Below are positions 48,701 through 60,700 of a DNA stretch of 64,000 nucleotides, one piece after another (the first letter of the stretch is position 1; each line of letters begins with the position of its first letter). The translations under genes were made by a program, and so were the position numbers. Origin of the DNA: Chimonanthus salicifolius (taxonomy: Eukaryota > Streptophyta > Magnoliopsida > Laurales > Calycanthaceae). Where the stretch lies: positions 3,472,001 through 3,536,000 of the forward strand of contig CM023534.1 of assembly GCA_013350335.1 (NCBI GenBank). Direction: 5' to 3'. The notes beneath the pieces were generated by a model. The model ran no database searches. It was given only the letters and a program-made list of their open reading frames with translations, and had not been told where the DNA came from.

Positions 48701-51700
48701 TCATGTAGCTTCTATTTCCATCACTTTACTAGCTTGACGACAACTTGTGTTGGTAGGAACACACTCCCTTTCTCCACTGCTGCCTTTTACGACTTGGCAT
48801 TAGCTGCTGCTAGTGGGCAAGGTGTAGCTACACCCTAAAACTATAAACAACAAAACATAGATTTGGAGTTTATTCCATTTCTTATATATATCATCGTCAT
48901 TTCATATTTGGATTTGGGAAATTCTCTTTATGGAGAGACTACCCTATTTGACACCCATAGGAATTGAACCCACAACATCTAGACTACAATCATAAGTCTT
49001 GATCAGTTGTGCTACTGATGAGGCTTTCACAAGAACTTTGGTTTGTGGTACCCACAGTAGACCTAATGGATCCAATTCCCCACCTACCCCGTGAATTGCA
49101 CTTGTGCCCAATTTGAATTTTAAAGCCCATTGATCTAAATGTGAAATTTTGAGGGCCTTAAAAAACATGGCTTCTTGTATCCAATCAAGATGAAATTTTA
49201 TAAGCATCATGTAAAGCCAAGACCTTTCAAGCCCACCCATTCATGTGGGCCTAGGTGGCGCCTATTGGCCGTTCTCATGAAAGTCTCATTAGAAGACATC
49301 TAATTGGCTCTTTGCCCTAACAAATGCCTAGAAAAACTGAAAAAAGTTGCAAGTCATGGTGTATGAGAGAGGCCCTTGTATGTGTCCATGTCTGTGTGTG
49401 TTTGTATATAGTGTGGATCCCTAAGAACCATTCTCATGAATTTTTGTGCACACAGCCCATTGGGTCCCACTTGGGTCCACATGAATGGGTGCGTTTGAAA
49501 AGTCTTGGCATGTATACCTATAAAATATCATATTAATCATATAAGTGAAACCATGTTTTTAAAAGCCCTTTAGAATTTCAAAACTTTATTTGATGGTGGA
49601 AATTCATTGGGTTATGAAAGCAAGACTAGCGTCAAATTGGGTACAAGTGATTTTCATCTCTGAATTCAACCTTACCCAATTTGACGCCAACCCAACTTTT
49701 ACGACTCATTGATATAACGTATGAATTTCTACTATCAAATAAAATTGAAATTTTAAGAGCCTTAAGAAAATGGCTTCACTTCAATGAAGATGAAACTTTT
49801 TAAGAATCATACACAATCCAAGACATTCAGGCCCCACGCATCCTTGCAGGCCCAACTATGGCCGACCTGGGCTATGTGCACAAAGACCCGTGAGAATGGT
49901 TCTTACGGGATCTACACTATATGTATCTGTGCAGATGTCTATTCATATCTATATACATGAGAATGTTTAACTAGGAATCCCGTGAGGGTTCTTATGGTAG
50001 AACATATGGAGCCCATCCCAGGCCCCATTTGCACCTCTTACCCACCACACCCATCACTCACTTGTGAATTGGATCTATATTCAATTTTATCCCATAGTAG
50101 AGTTACACCACCATTGGATTGAAACATTATAAAATTGCACCCTTATCTATTGTTGATTTTGGGGGTCTTTAAAACCATATTTGAAGTCATTCAATCAAGC
50201 TAAAGTTTTGTAGGCTTTGTATCCAAATATAGGTCTTTCCAAGTAACCAATCCATTTGATAATAGGTGGTCTATAGTTGGTGAGAAAAACACATTTTAAT
50301 GATGTGGCAAGAATAAATAGCTTGGAAGATCAAATATACAAAATAACAAAAAGAGATCCTTCGAATCCGGTTACCAGGTTCTCTCCTCCTTCAGGTGCTC
50401 CTACATTTTCATCTCATTTGTTTTTTTCTTCTTCCAGTTATGCTCCTTTTATCCCTGGTTCTTCCGAGTCGGGGACCGTTCTCTACACTTTTCAGTGTGT
50501 TTCGGCGGGTTCCTCCCTGGGCGTAGATCTTTCTGGGCAGCGGTCCATTCAGCAACAGGACTATTGTTGTCTTCAGCCTCTTCATCCTGTTGGGGAAGCA
50601 GTCTTGAGCCCTCGGTGTCTTCTCTTTGAGTCGACATCAGCGGCGCCTCATATCAGTGGGGCCTGTGTCAGTTACTAGCTTACCTGCAGGGGCCCTTGAT
50701 TTCTCGTCCTCTATTCTCTTCAGTTGGTGAGGGCCTGGCGAGCCAGAAGCATCCTTCTGAGGCGTCTCTTCTCGGACCAGGTGCTATCCATTCTTTTGCA
50801 CTTCTCCATTCTGTTCCTTCTCGTGCCTACCAAACCGTGGGGGGAGTTTGGCCTAGATTCAGAAGGGGACATGTGGTTGATTCATTTAGTAAGGGGGTTA
50901 ATGTTCCTAATCATAGACCTCATATGCTGTACTCCAGTTCTTGCGTGAGTGTTAGGACTGGAGATTGGGAGCAAACTGGGTATCCAATTTTGAAGGGGGT
51001 TACTTTCGTCTCTCTCGAATCAGGGAAGGCTTCATGGTTAGAAAGAGAGTTTGAGGAGATAGAGGTGTTGGAGGCTCTACATAGTGTAGATGGGGATCAG
51101 GCTCCAGGGCCCGATGGATTCAATTTTAAATTCCTTAAGAGTTGTTGGGATATCATTAAGGAGGATTTCCTAAAATTCTTTAGGGAGTTTCATAGAAGAG
51201 GGGTTTTGAACAAGAGTCTTAAACATAGCTTGGTAGCCTTAATCCCAAAAAAAGAGGGGGCTTCAGAGTTGTCTCATTATAGAGCTATTAGTCTGGTAGG
51301 TTGTGTGTGTAAGTTCCTGTCCAAGGTCTTAGCTGCGAGACTTAGTTCGGTTCTTGGGGAGTTGATCGGAGAGACACAAGGGGCTTTTATTGAGGGAAGA
51401 CAATTCTAGATGGAGTTCTGATAGCAAATGAGCTAATCCACGCTAGACGTAAGGATGGTCTAAGGGGCGTGCTCTTAAAGCTTGATATGGAGAAGGCCTA
51501 TGATCATGTAAGAGGGGAGTTTGTGGACTATCTATTGTGGAGAATGGGTTTTGGCACTAGATGGCGGAGTTGGTTGAGGGCATATGTACAAGAGTCTTCT
51601 TATTCAATTTTGGTGAATGACTCACTCACATAACCAATTAGGGCCACTAGGGGTTTACGTTAGGGGGACCCACTATCCCTATCCCCATGCCTTTTCACTA

Positions 51701-54700
51701 TGGTAGCTGAAGCACTCAATGGCCTCATGTGTCGTGCCAAGTAGTCAAACCTCATCAAAGGTTTGAAGATCTTTCCAAGCAGTCGGTCAATCAGTCACCT
51801 TCAGTTCGCGGATGATACGTTATTGTTCTGTGAAGCATCTAGCGAGGAGCTTTTTGGGGTGAGAGCGGTCCTAAGGTGTTTTGAACTGGTATCGGGACTA
51901 AGAATAAATCTAGGGAAAAGCAATATCATTGGCTTGGGGGTGGAAGCAGAGGAGCTTGAAGGGTTGGCTGGAGAGATAGGGTGTGGTGTCGGCAAAATCT
52001 CATTTACATACCTTGGTTTGCAAGTTGGTGGGAATCCGAGATCAAAAGTGTTTTGGGAACCTGTTCTAGAAAGGATATCTAAGAAGTTGAATGCTTTGAG
52101 CAAATCTTATCTCTCATTGAGGGGTAGGTTGACTCTGATTAAATCGTGCCTGGTGAATCTCCCCACCTACTACCTCTCCTTGTATGAAATTCCTAAGGGA
52201 GTGGCAAAAAGGTTAGAAAATTCAAAGAGGTTTCCTGTGGACAGGGAAAGAGAAGAAAATCCACTTAGTGGATTGGGAAGTAGCTAGTGATTTGAGGGAG
52301 AAGGGTGGGTTGGGGATTTACAGTGTTAGAGATAGGAATCATGCCCTTCTGAGTAAATGGTTGTGGAGATTTGCCTTGGAAAGGGAGGCCTTGTGGAGGA
52401 AGATTTTAATTGAGAGGTATGGCGTGGGCGACCATGGGGGTTGGAGGTTAGGTAGTAGAGCTGCTAGGGATGGGTCGTCGGTAGTGAAAGAAATTGGGAG
52501 TGGGGAAGTGTTTCAAAGGGGGATTAGGATGTTGGTTGGTAATGGTAGAAGGGTGTTGATTTGGAGGGATATTTGAGTGGGGGAGAGACCTTTAATAGAT
52601 GTTTTTTTCTAGACTGTTTAGAGTGTTTCAAAATCGGGATGCTTTGATCAGTGATTACTATAGTGAGATTAATGGTACACCACAGTGGTCAATCTCTTTT
52701 AGGAGGATTTTGCAGGATTTTGAAGACGGTATCAACCAAGTTTTGATTGGAATCCTTAGGGATACCCGACTGTGGTTTGAGGATGAGGACAAGTGGATAT
52801 GGTCTATGGAGCCGTCAGGGTCTTTATCGGTTAAATCAATCCTTTGTTCGGCATATGCATCAAATTTGTCCTCACATCCTATCTGCAATCTGGCTTGGAA
52901 CAATCTGATCTCCCCTAGAATCCAATTCTTTATGTGGACGGCCTTGAAAAAGAGGATCATTGTGAGAAACAATCTTAAGAGAAGATGCATTATTCCAGAT
53001 GAGGCTCCTTTAGTGTGTCCACTTTGCGAGGTCGACGAGGAAACTGTGGACCACTTGTTATGCAATTGTCAGTTCACATGGGTGGTTTGGGTTTCTTTTT
53101 AGAGGCCTTTTGGGTGTTCTTTGGTTCTTAGTAGTGGAGTGGATGATTCTTTTATGTCTTGGTTGGGGTTCGCTTTAGAGGTAGACTTAGAGTGGCTTGG
53201 AAAATGGTTACATTCTCTATCTGGTGGGCTATTTGGAAAGAATGCAATGGGAGGATCTTTGAAGGAAAGAGGGGAGAACCTAGAAATGTGTTTGAGAAGG
53301 CAAAATGGCAAATGATTGGATGGTTGTTTGTATGTAAGGAGTTTCGAGGTTTAGCACCGGAGGATTTTTACTTGTCACGGCCTGACCCAACAGACACGTG
53401 AGAAACAATAATATATATATAGATATATATATATATTTTAAAGCATACACAACTCGTAGTCCAAACACGTGATACCTACACGTGTTGCGAGATTCCTACG
53501 GATCCCATAACTTATTGGACCCTTGATTTGATCAAACTGAATTATCAGCTGCCTACGTACTCCAATGGAGATCAGATCTTGCGTAGTTCTCAATTCATTT
53601 ATTTCATGGCATTAACCCCGTGCTGTTGATGATGTTACATCAAGACATTCTAATTACCCAATCGTGGGCCTCATCAGTAGGATAGATCTCATCTATCACG
53701 GGTCTAGACCAACCATGGGAATATCGTCAACCATGGGGTCAATGTTACACATGGAATAAACCTCAACCATGGGATCTATACCTGAACATAAGTACATCCC
53801 TCCTCGGAGACAATACTCTAAATATGGGTCCAATATTCTATGGAATCAATGCCCTCCATGGGAATATTCATCCACGGTATGCAATATTCATCCATGGTCA
53901 CAAAGCCCTCCATGGGAATAACCATCCATGGGAAAATAATATCTATCCATAAAACCGTCACGTTCATAATGAGACTAATATGTCTCCCATGGGACCACTA
54001 TATCTAACATGGGGTCAATATGACCACCATATAATCAATAACTAGGCATGAATCCAATATGTTTACCATGGGAACAACATCCATGGGATTTATCATCCAT
54101 CCCTGAAAACTCTCCATCAATGAGTATCATCTATCCAAGAGTAATAATCATCCATGAATATAATTATTCCATGGGTATAATCCATCTATGGGCATAACTC
54201 ATACATTCGTAGAAACAATATGTCTATCATAGGACCAACAGGTCTACCATAAGACCAATACGTCTACTATGGGACCAACATCCCCACCATAATACCAATA
54301 CGTCTATTATGGGACCAACATGTCTAACATAAGACCAATACGTCTACTATGGGACCAACATGTCCACTATAATACCAATACGTCTACCATGGGACCAACA
54401 TGTCTAACATAAGACCAATACGTCTACTATGGGATATCCACCATAATACCAATACGTCTACCATGAGACCAACATGTCTACCATAAGACCAACATTCGGG
54501 CATGAATCCAAACCACTATGGGAAACATCATCCATGGGTATACACATCCATACCTGGTAACACTCTATCTCTGAGTATAATCTATTCATGGGTATAAACC
54601 TTCCATGAATATAATTCCTCCATAGGCATAACTAATTCAGGGGCACATCATCTACCATGAGATCTTCTATTCGTAGGAATAACAATCGAATGAATCACTA

Positions 54701-57700
54701 CGTGACTGTGACAATAATATCAAACATCATATCATATCATAAATATACCACGACCCCTAGCAAGACTTAGGGCCCATGACTTACTAAGCGGGAGACCCAC
54801 GACTGGAGTGATCAAGTCTACCTCACCCTGCATCCCTTCACCTCATGGGTGATTCAGTCAAGCTCTAAGGTAGTCGGACCGCATCTAACGAAGCTAGCAC
54901 CACCCCATGGGGTAAAATAGTATCTAGCATGCGCATCAACGCACATCAAGTGTGCTAAATATCCGTGAAAGCGCCCTCCAGTGGGTAGCATGTGAGGGAC
55001 CTATTCCTCGACGGCAACCCTACGGGACCAAGTCTCCTTAGCCGACCCCCACCGTCCCGAATATCTCTTTGGAACGGTCAGTCAACCATCATAATCACAT
55101 GAGGGATGTACTCATACCACGTCTCAATATCAAGTGACCAAGTCACATATACATCTCAATGCCACAATCTCTGTATGTTCATATTGAGGCTCCCACGGTC
55201 TCACGGCTACTCTAAGCCTTACTCATGGAATCTATATACTTATCTCATCATTTTAACTATACAAAGGTGAGACACAATAATCTATTGATCGGACAGTTTC
55301 ATTTTTCAACGGACTGAGACATAACGTTATCAATATCACGTGAGGGACATACCTATACCACGTCTTAATCATCAATATCACGTGAGGGACGCACCTATAC
55401 TACGTCTCAATATAATCATCACGTGAGGGACGTACCCATACCACGTCTCAATATAATCAAGTGACCTAGTCACATACATCTCAGTGCCAAAGTCCTCATC
55501 TGTCCATCTTAAGAATTTTCACAGTTCTCTAGCCATTCTAGACTTTACTCGAGTAACAAACATATATGTCTCATCATACCGGGACTCCCAAGGCATCATA
55601 ACCTCTTCGAGCCGCCTTCGAGGGATCCAACATCTAGCATTAGGGTCTATATTAGGGAAGATATATCCCACCAATCCCTTTATACCCTTCACATTTGCTC
55701 AACATCTTACATCATCCTAAATATAAATGGATGACACAATGCATCTTTTGATCGAGCTGAGGCACCATGCTCTCAGTTGCCTACGTACCACATAGTGGAT
55801 CAGATCAACCATAGTTCATAATTTTCTCATTTGGGTTGACATTGGGGAGTAGTCCTACTTTTACTTTGGGGAAATCAAACAAGCCTTTCTTAACATTTAT
55901 ATTACATTCCATGCATTCTCAATCATGCTAGCCCATCTCCATTGTAGCACACGTTAACCCACTTGGGTTCTAAGATAATTGACTTTAACTCACCCATATC
56001 ACTTAGTCTAACCCTTTATCAAGTTTTTCTTCAAATCATGGAAATTCGTTCTACGTATGGTTAGGTCGATCCACCACAACCATTATCAACATAGGTACTC
56101 ACTAGTGATGTACACATCATCACATAATCCAAGTATGGCATTAAAACACATTCATTATACTTATTATATGAATTACCCATCTAAGAATTCCAATCACAAT
56201 CATGAGAATTCATTTGATACATACATTACTCATAATCATACACAAATATGGGAAGTTATCAAGGCCTAACATTACACATCTTGGGCAATCTTGATTTATC
56301 ATACATTCTATCATACTTTAACACATCATAAATCTATGAATTCTCAATTATAGTAAACATCTAATCATAAGGAACTTGGAAAACTCATACATATATATTC
56401 ACATCAATCACATATAGGCACATAAGGAGATAAAACTGTAACCTTATACAACTATCTATTGGAATGTGCACAAAGCAACATTCACTCGAACATATTATCA
56501 CACACCTTGTGAGCATGAAATTTTATAAATATTCCCAATGCTCCAAGTGTATGGCATTCTCCAATTTTACCCAATGTTATCGAACTCGAATCGTATCGAA
56601 ATCGGTCTATGGGTGTGAATCATGAATAAAAAATCGTAAAATCGTACGATTCATATATCCTCTTATTCCCATAACCATTTTGTTGACCTGAACCATTACA
56701 TTACTTGTCTTGGGATGGGTGTATGAAAGCAGTTGGTAGAGATAAGAAGTGTTTAGTCAAATGGGTTGCGCTTTCCCGAGGTTCTTGCAAGTTCAATGTA
56801 GATGGGGCGGCAAGGGGTAAACCGAGGCCGGCAGGTATATGATGTGTGTTACATGATGACTAGCAGTAGAATGTTGGCAGTTTTCTCTGAATCCGTAGGG
56901 TTGATGGAGTCTGATGAAGCTGAATTAAGGGCAATTAGGAGAGCACTTCAGGTTTGATTTGGGTTTAGGAGTGGTAACCTCATTATCGAAGGTGACTCAA
57001 CTAATGCCATCTCCTGGGCTAGTAAAAGTGATTTCTCCCTGTGGAGGTTGGTTGGTATTGCTAGAGACATTTGGAGGATGTGCAGGTTAGGTGGTGTCTC
57101 TTTCACTCATACTCCTCGATGGGTAAACTGCGTTGTAGACTTCTTGACAAAAGCTGGTGTTCATTTACAAAGTCCATCTTTGGAATTTTTTCATCATCTT
57201 CACAGCCTTGACTTTTGGGATCGGAGGTTTCAGTTGGATCTTGTGTTGGGTTGTCTGTTTCATGTATTTTTTAATTTTTATTTTTTCCTTGCTCTTTTCC
57301 TTGTTTCTTTTCCTTATTTTTGGCTCTGAGTATATATTTCCTATACTTAGATCCCTTCTCTGTACTTCCTTCTTCTAATGATATTAAGTCGTCAATGTTT
57401 CAAAAAAAAAGAGTTTTTAACAAAAAAAACTCAAGTTAGGCATGATTTGGGGGAGGTTTTCATATAGGTGATTAAGCCTGAGGAGGGAAGAGAAGGAAAG
57501 GAGGAAGGGGGGTGTTTGGGGTTGGAAGAGTTGAAGAAAATGAACAATGTGGTGGTGTAAGTGGTCTTGGAGGTATGTTAAGGAGAATGATGCTCTACAG
57601 AGGGTTTTGGAAGGTAGGTATGGGGAGGAGATGGTAGACGTGGATGGGAACTGAGTAAAAAGCAGGAAAGGATGGTTTAAATTTGGTGAAGACCATTTAC

Positions 57701-60700
57701 AATTTGGGGTGGGGAAGCATGAGGGTGAAGAAGCTTATAAGGATGTGCTACGATTTGTTGTGGGTAAAGGAAACAAGGTGGCATTTTGGGATGATGTTTG
57801 TGTGGCAAGAGGGCATTAAAGGAGATATTTCCTTGACTATTTGTGGTTGTCATGCATAAAAAGGCTCTAGTGGCAGGTAGCTACAAGAAGTTGTGGGTTC
57901 AATGGTTCCGAGTGTGACATTTAGAAGGGATTTGAGGGAAGAGGAGTCACATGATTATGCCAACTTATGATCTTCATAAAAAAATTGTAGAGTTGAAAAA
58001 AGCCCTAACATCACTTACCAAATCATTGAGGTCCACACAAAAGCTAAAGCGCAATGGATGATTCCAAAGAATGAACACTTGTCATGTAGCTCATGCCAAA
58101 TTAACTGCAAACGGACCAGGTTTATACCTTCCTCTAGGGAACTCACGACAGCCTTTTTTAAGGCAACAAAATTTTAGTGATCTATGTATCTTGTACCTTA
58201 TTGTTTGTAGTTTCTCCTGGCATAAACTCAAGGCTAAGTTACATATCAAGTTTCTTCATTACCAATGCTACTTATTATGTACATTCCATGAGTTTGATAT
58301 CAAATTTCTCACTGTTTTGCAAATTTCATCTATAAAGGTGCTTTCAAGAGGAATAAATCACATTGTGCTTGTTATATTGGAGATGCTAGGGTCTTTTTAA
58401 ATGAATTTGACCTTATGTTCACTTTCTTGCAGGTGGAAGTTGTAATCAGTTTATTACCAGCCAGTTTTCATGCATTCATTGCTAATGCTTGTATTGAGGT
58501 ACTCAGTTTAAAATTCTACTATTTCCTAAGATTTTCTAGTACTTTGAATACAGAATGCATGACAGAAAAGTAGGGAGGAGTAAAGGTGTTCATATTTAAG
58601 AGAAGGAAGAAAAGAACAGAGAAACTGACAAAAGTTCACATTCTGATAGGTTGCAACAGCCTCAAAAACTCAAGTAAAATGGTTCTTGTAGAATGCTTCT
58701 ACCATGTAACACCAAAGAACCTTGCTAAATCTTTTATATCCATTTCATTTTCTTCAGTGGCAATCATTGTATCATCACACTTTTTAATCCAATTCCTTTT
58801 GCATGCATCCTTTTTGAGATTCCTATGAAACTTTTTACTCCTTTGCTATCGTTCTAGGTATCAAAGCATCTGCTTAATCATGAGGATGTGTACTGCCTGC
58901 ACATTGTGTATAGGTGACCTGTCACTCAAAACATTAACCCAATGGACCTTCTCATTATGGGCCATTCCAAAAGAGAATCAGTCAGTCAAAACATCTTAAC
59001 AGTGTCCTTTCTAATCTGTTTTCTTGTCTTTTTTTCTTTGGCTTTTTAATCATCTACTTCTGTGAATTGGAACATTTGGATGTCAATTGGAATTATATAA
59101 GAAGTTTCACATCCATGGTGGAGCTCATCAGATCAACTTTCTAGATCACTAGAACATAGGCCTGACGTATACTACCGGTGCATGAAAGTACCATTCTTCT
59201 CTTGATGCATCAAACCCCGACTATTTTTGGATCACTATAGCATGGGACCAGTTACTTATAGTAATGACAATATTGATAACCTCTCAAATTTCCTTGACAT
59301 TTGTTTCTTTGCACAAAATAGAAGTTTCAATTATCAAACACAGTTGTTGGATGGAACCTTTTTGCAGAGTCTCAATGAGCTTACTTCAGCAGCATTTAAA
59401 TGTTCACTTTTGTCATGAATATGACTACATGAGTCTACTGGTTTAGTATATCCAATATCCGAGTTCACGAGTCAATGGTAATGGAATGATTTTACTTAAG
59501 TGATTGTTTCCTTCCTGCAGCTCAAAAAACATCTTGTGACTGCTAGCTATGTTGATGAATCCATGTCAAAATTAGATGATAAGGCTAAAAGTGCTGGTGT
59601 TACCATTCTTGGTGAAATGGGTCTGGATCCTGGAATAGGTAATTTGTTCTTAATTTATTTTTTTCATATTATTTTATTTCAGTAAAAATGTTGTGTAGCT
59701 TAGAACTTTAATCATCTTATTTTATTTTAGAAAATGTTTTATGCTACATTTCTCTCCATTTTTACACATGCATGCTACAGATTTAGTATTACTCAACTAT
59801 TTTTACAAGTAATTCTAACAGAGGAGACGTATGTTAAGGTGGATCTGTGATGTAATAATAAAAGATGGAAATGATTACATCAGATTAAGCCTGAAGGGTG
59901 CTCCAATAGAAGAAAAGATGATAGACTTTCATACCTTAATGCAAATGCATCCACTCTATCATCAGTCCTCATTCCCAAATTTCTTCCCTTTTAAGTCTAT
60001 TTGGAAACTGGCCACTCCAAGGCAAAAGCATTTTGTTGGACGCCTACCTTAGTAAAATTTTAACCGTGTAATCTAATTCCCAGAAATTTTCCTCTTCCTA
60101 ATATTTGTTTTCTTTGTTGGCATAACAATGAGTGAGTTGGTCACATTTTGCTTCATTGTCCATTTGTGTTTCCAATTTGGTCCTCCTTCTTATAGGCATC
60201 TTCTATCCATGTAATTATTCCCAGAACCTTTAAGACTCTCATTGATGGATGGGGACCTGGGCCTTTCTCTAAGAAGGTCCAAATTCTATGGAAAATGGTT
60301 CCTTTGGCAATCAGTTGGATAGTTTGGAAGGAGCACAAAAGGCACATTTTGAGGATAAGGTAATGCCTCACAAGTTGATAATCGAGCATTGTAAAGCATA
60401 CATCATCCAATGGGTGTTTGCTTTGAAGGATTTTGTGGGTCAGTCTACATTTAATTTTAGTGGTGGCTGGATGTCCAGATTGTGAGGCTTATAGAATTGT
60501 TTGCCTTTCATCTTCGCTTTTCTTCAATAAATTTTTGTTGTTACCTCTCATGAAAAAAAGGAGGATTTTTAATGAAAATGAGTATTAGCATAAAAGGTGA
60601 GGTTGTTTCTACTCTTCATATTCTTAAGTTCTCTGGAAAAAAAACATATTTTGAATGCAAGTCCATTCTTGTGCAAAATGCATATTTTCCCTTGCAAATG

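Larger units (their letters stand above)
53373..56700. mobile_element. Large solo LTR (3.3 kb), 5-bp TSD, nested in the LINE
   Basis: It starts tgtcacggcctgaccc and ends gaaccattaca (TG...CA). The flanks ttact (53368-53372 and 56701-56705) are identical. Removing the insert restores the LINE RNase H frame (EDFYL-S-WDGC), exactly as in the related LINE at 39569-40051. No gag, pol or PBS was seen, so it is one LTR. The length, the TGTCACG start, and two tgcctacgta...gatcagatc blocks (about 53550 and 55777) recall large chromovirus (Tekay/Del) LTRs. That lineage call is from memory and tentative. Confidence 0.85.
50277..57410 (+). mobile_element. L1-type LINE with reverse transcriptase, zf-RVT and RNase H; broken and split by a solo LTR
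   Basis: The 5' limit is uncertain. At 50960-51409 the RT begins (VLEALHSVDGDQAPGPDGFN; HSLVALIPKKEGA; TQGAFIEGRQF), then a stop. RT continues in another frame (LLKLDMEKAYDHV; LQFADDTLLF with FADD codons at 51805-51816; FTYLGLQVGG). At 52270-53100 come the linker and zf-RVT (WNNLISPRIQFFMWTALKK; CPLCEVDEETVDHLL). RNase H is split: LAPEDFYL before 53373, then from 56706 FNVDGAARGKPRPAG, NLIIEGDSTNAISWA and HTPRWVNCVVDFLTKAGV. The poly(A) is at 57402-57410. Stops near 51407, 51634, 51663 and 51743 show it is inactive. No endonuclease domain was recognised. The 50277-50940 part may be ORF1 or linker remains. Confidence 0.9.
47531..58432 (+). other. 10.9-kb intron of LKR/SDH, TE-filled
   Basis: This is the longest intron in the window, with donor cag|gtagac and acceptor cttgcag|gtgg. 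In order it holds plain AT-rich DNA (47.5-48.9 kb), a SINE-like copy, partial and complete foldback elements, a LINE split by a solo LTR, and an older LINE relic. It interrupts the SDH domain between VVQ and VEVVISLLPAS. Confidence 0.93.

Noticed and set aside
50696..51409. A 237-aa frame as a host gene
   Set aside because: Its second half is LINE reverse transcriptase (QAPGPDGFNFKFLKSCW, IPKKEGA). It is part of the broken retrotransposon.
54223..54496. Regular short repeats that could be mistaken for a CRISPR-like array
   Set aside because: The units are directly adjacent 20-mers without unique spacers, in a plant LTR. It is a minisatellite.
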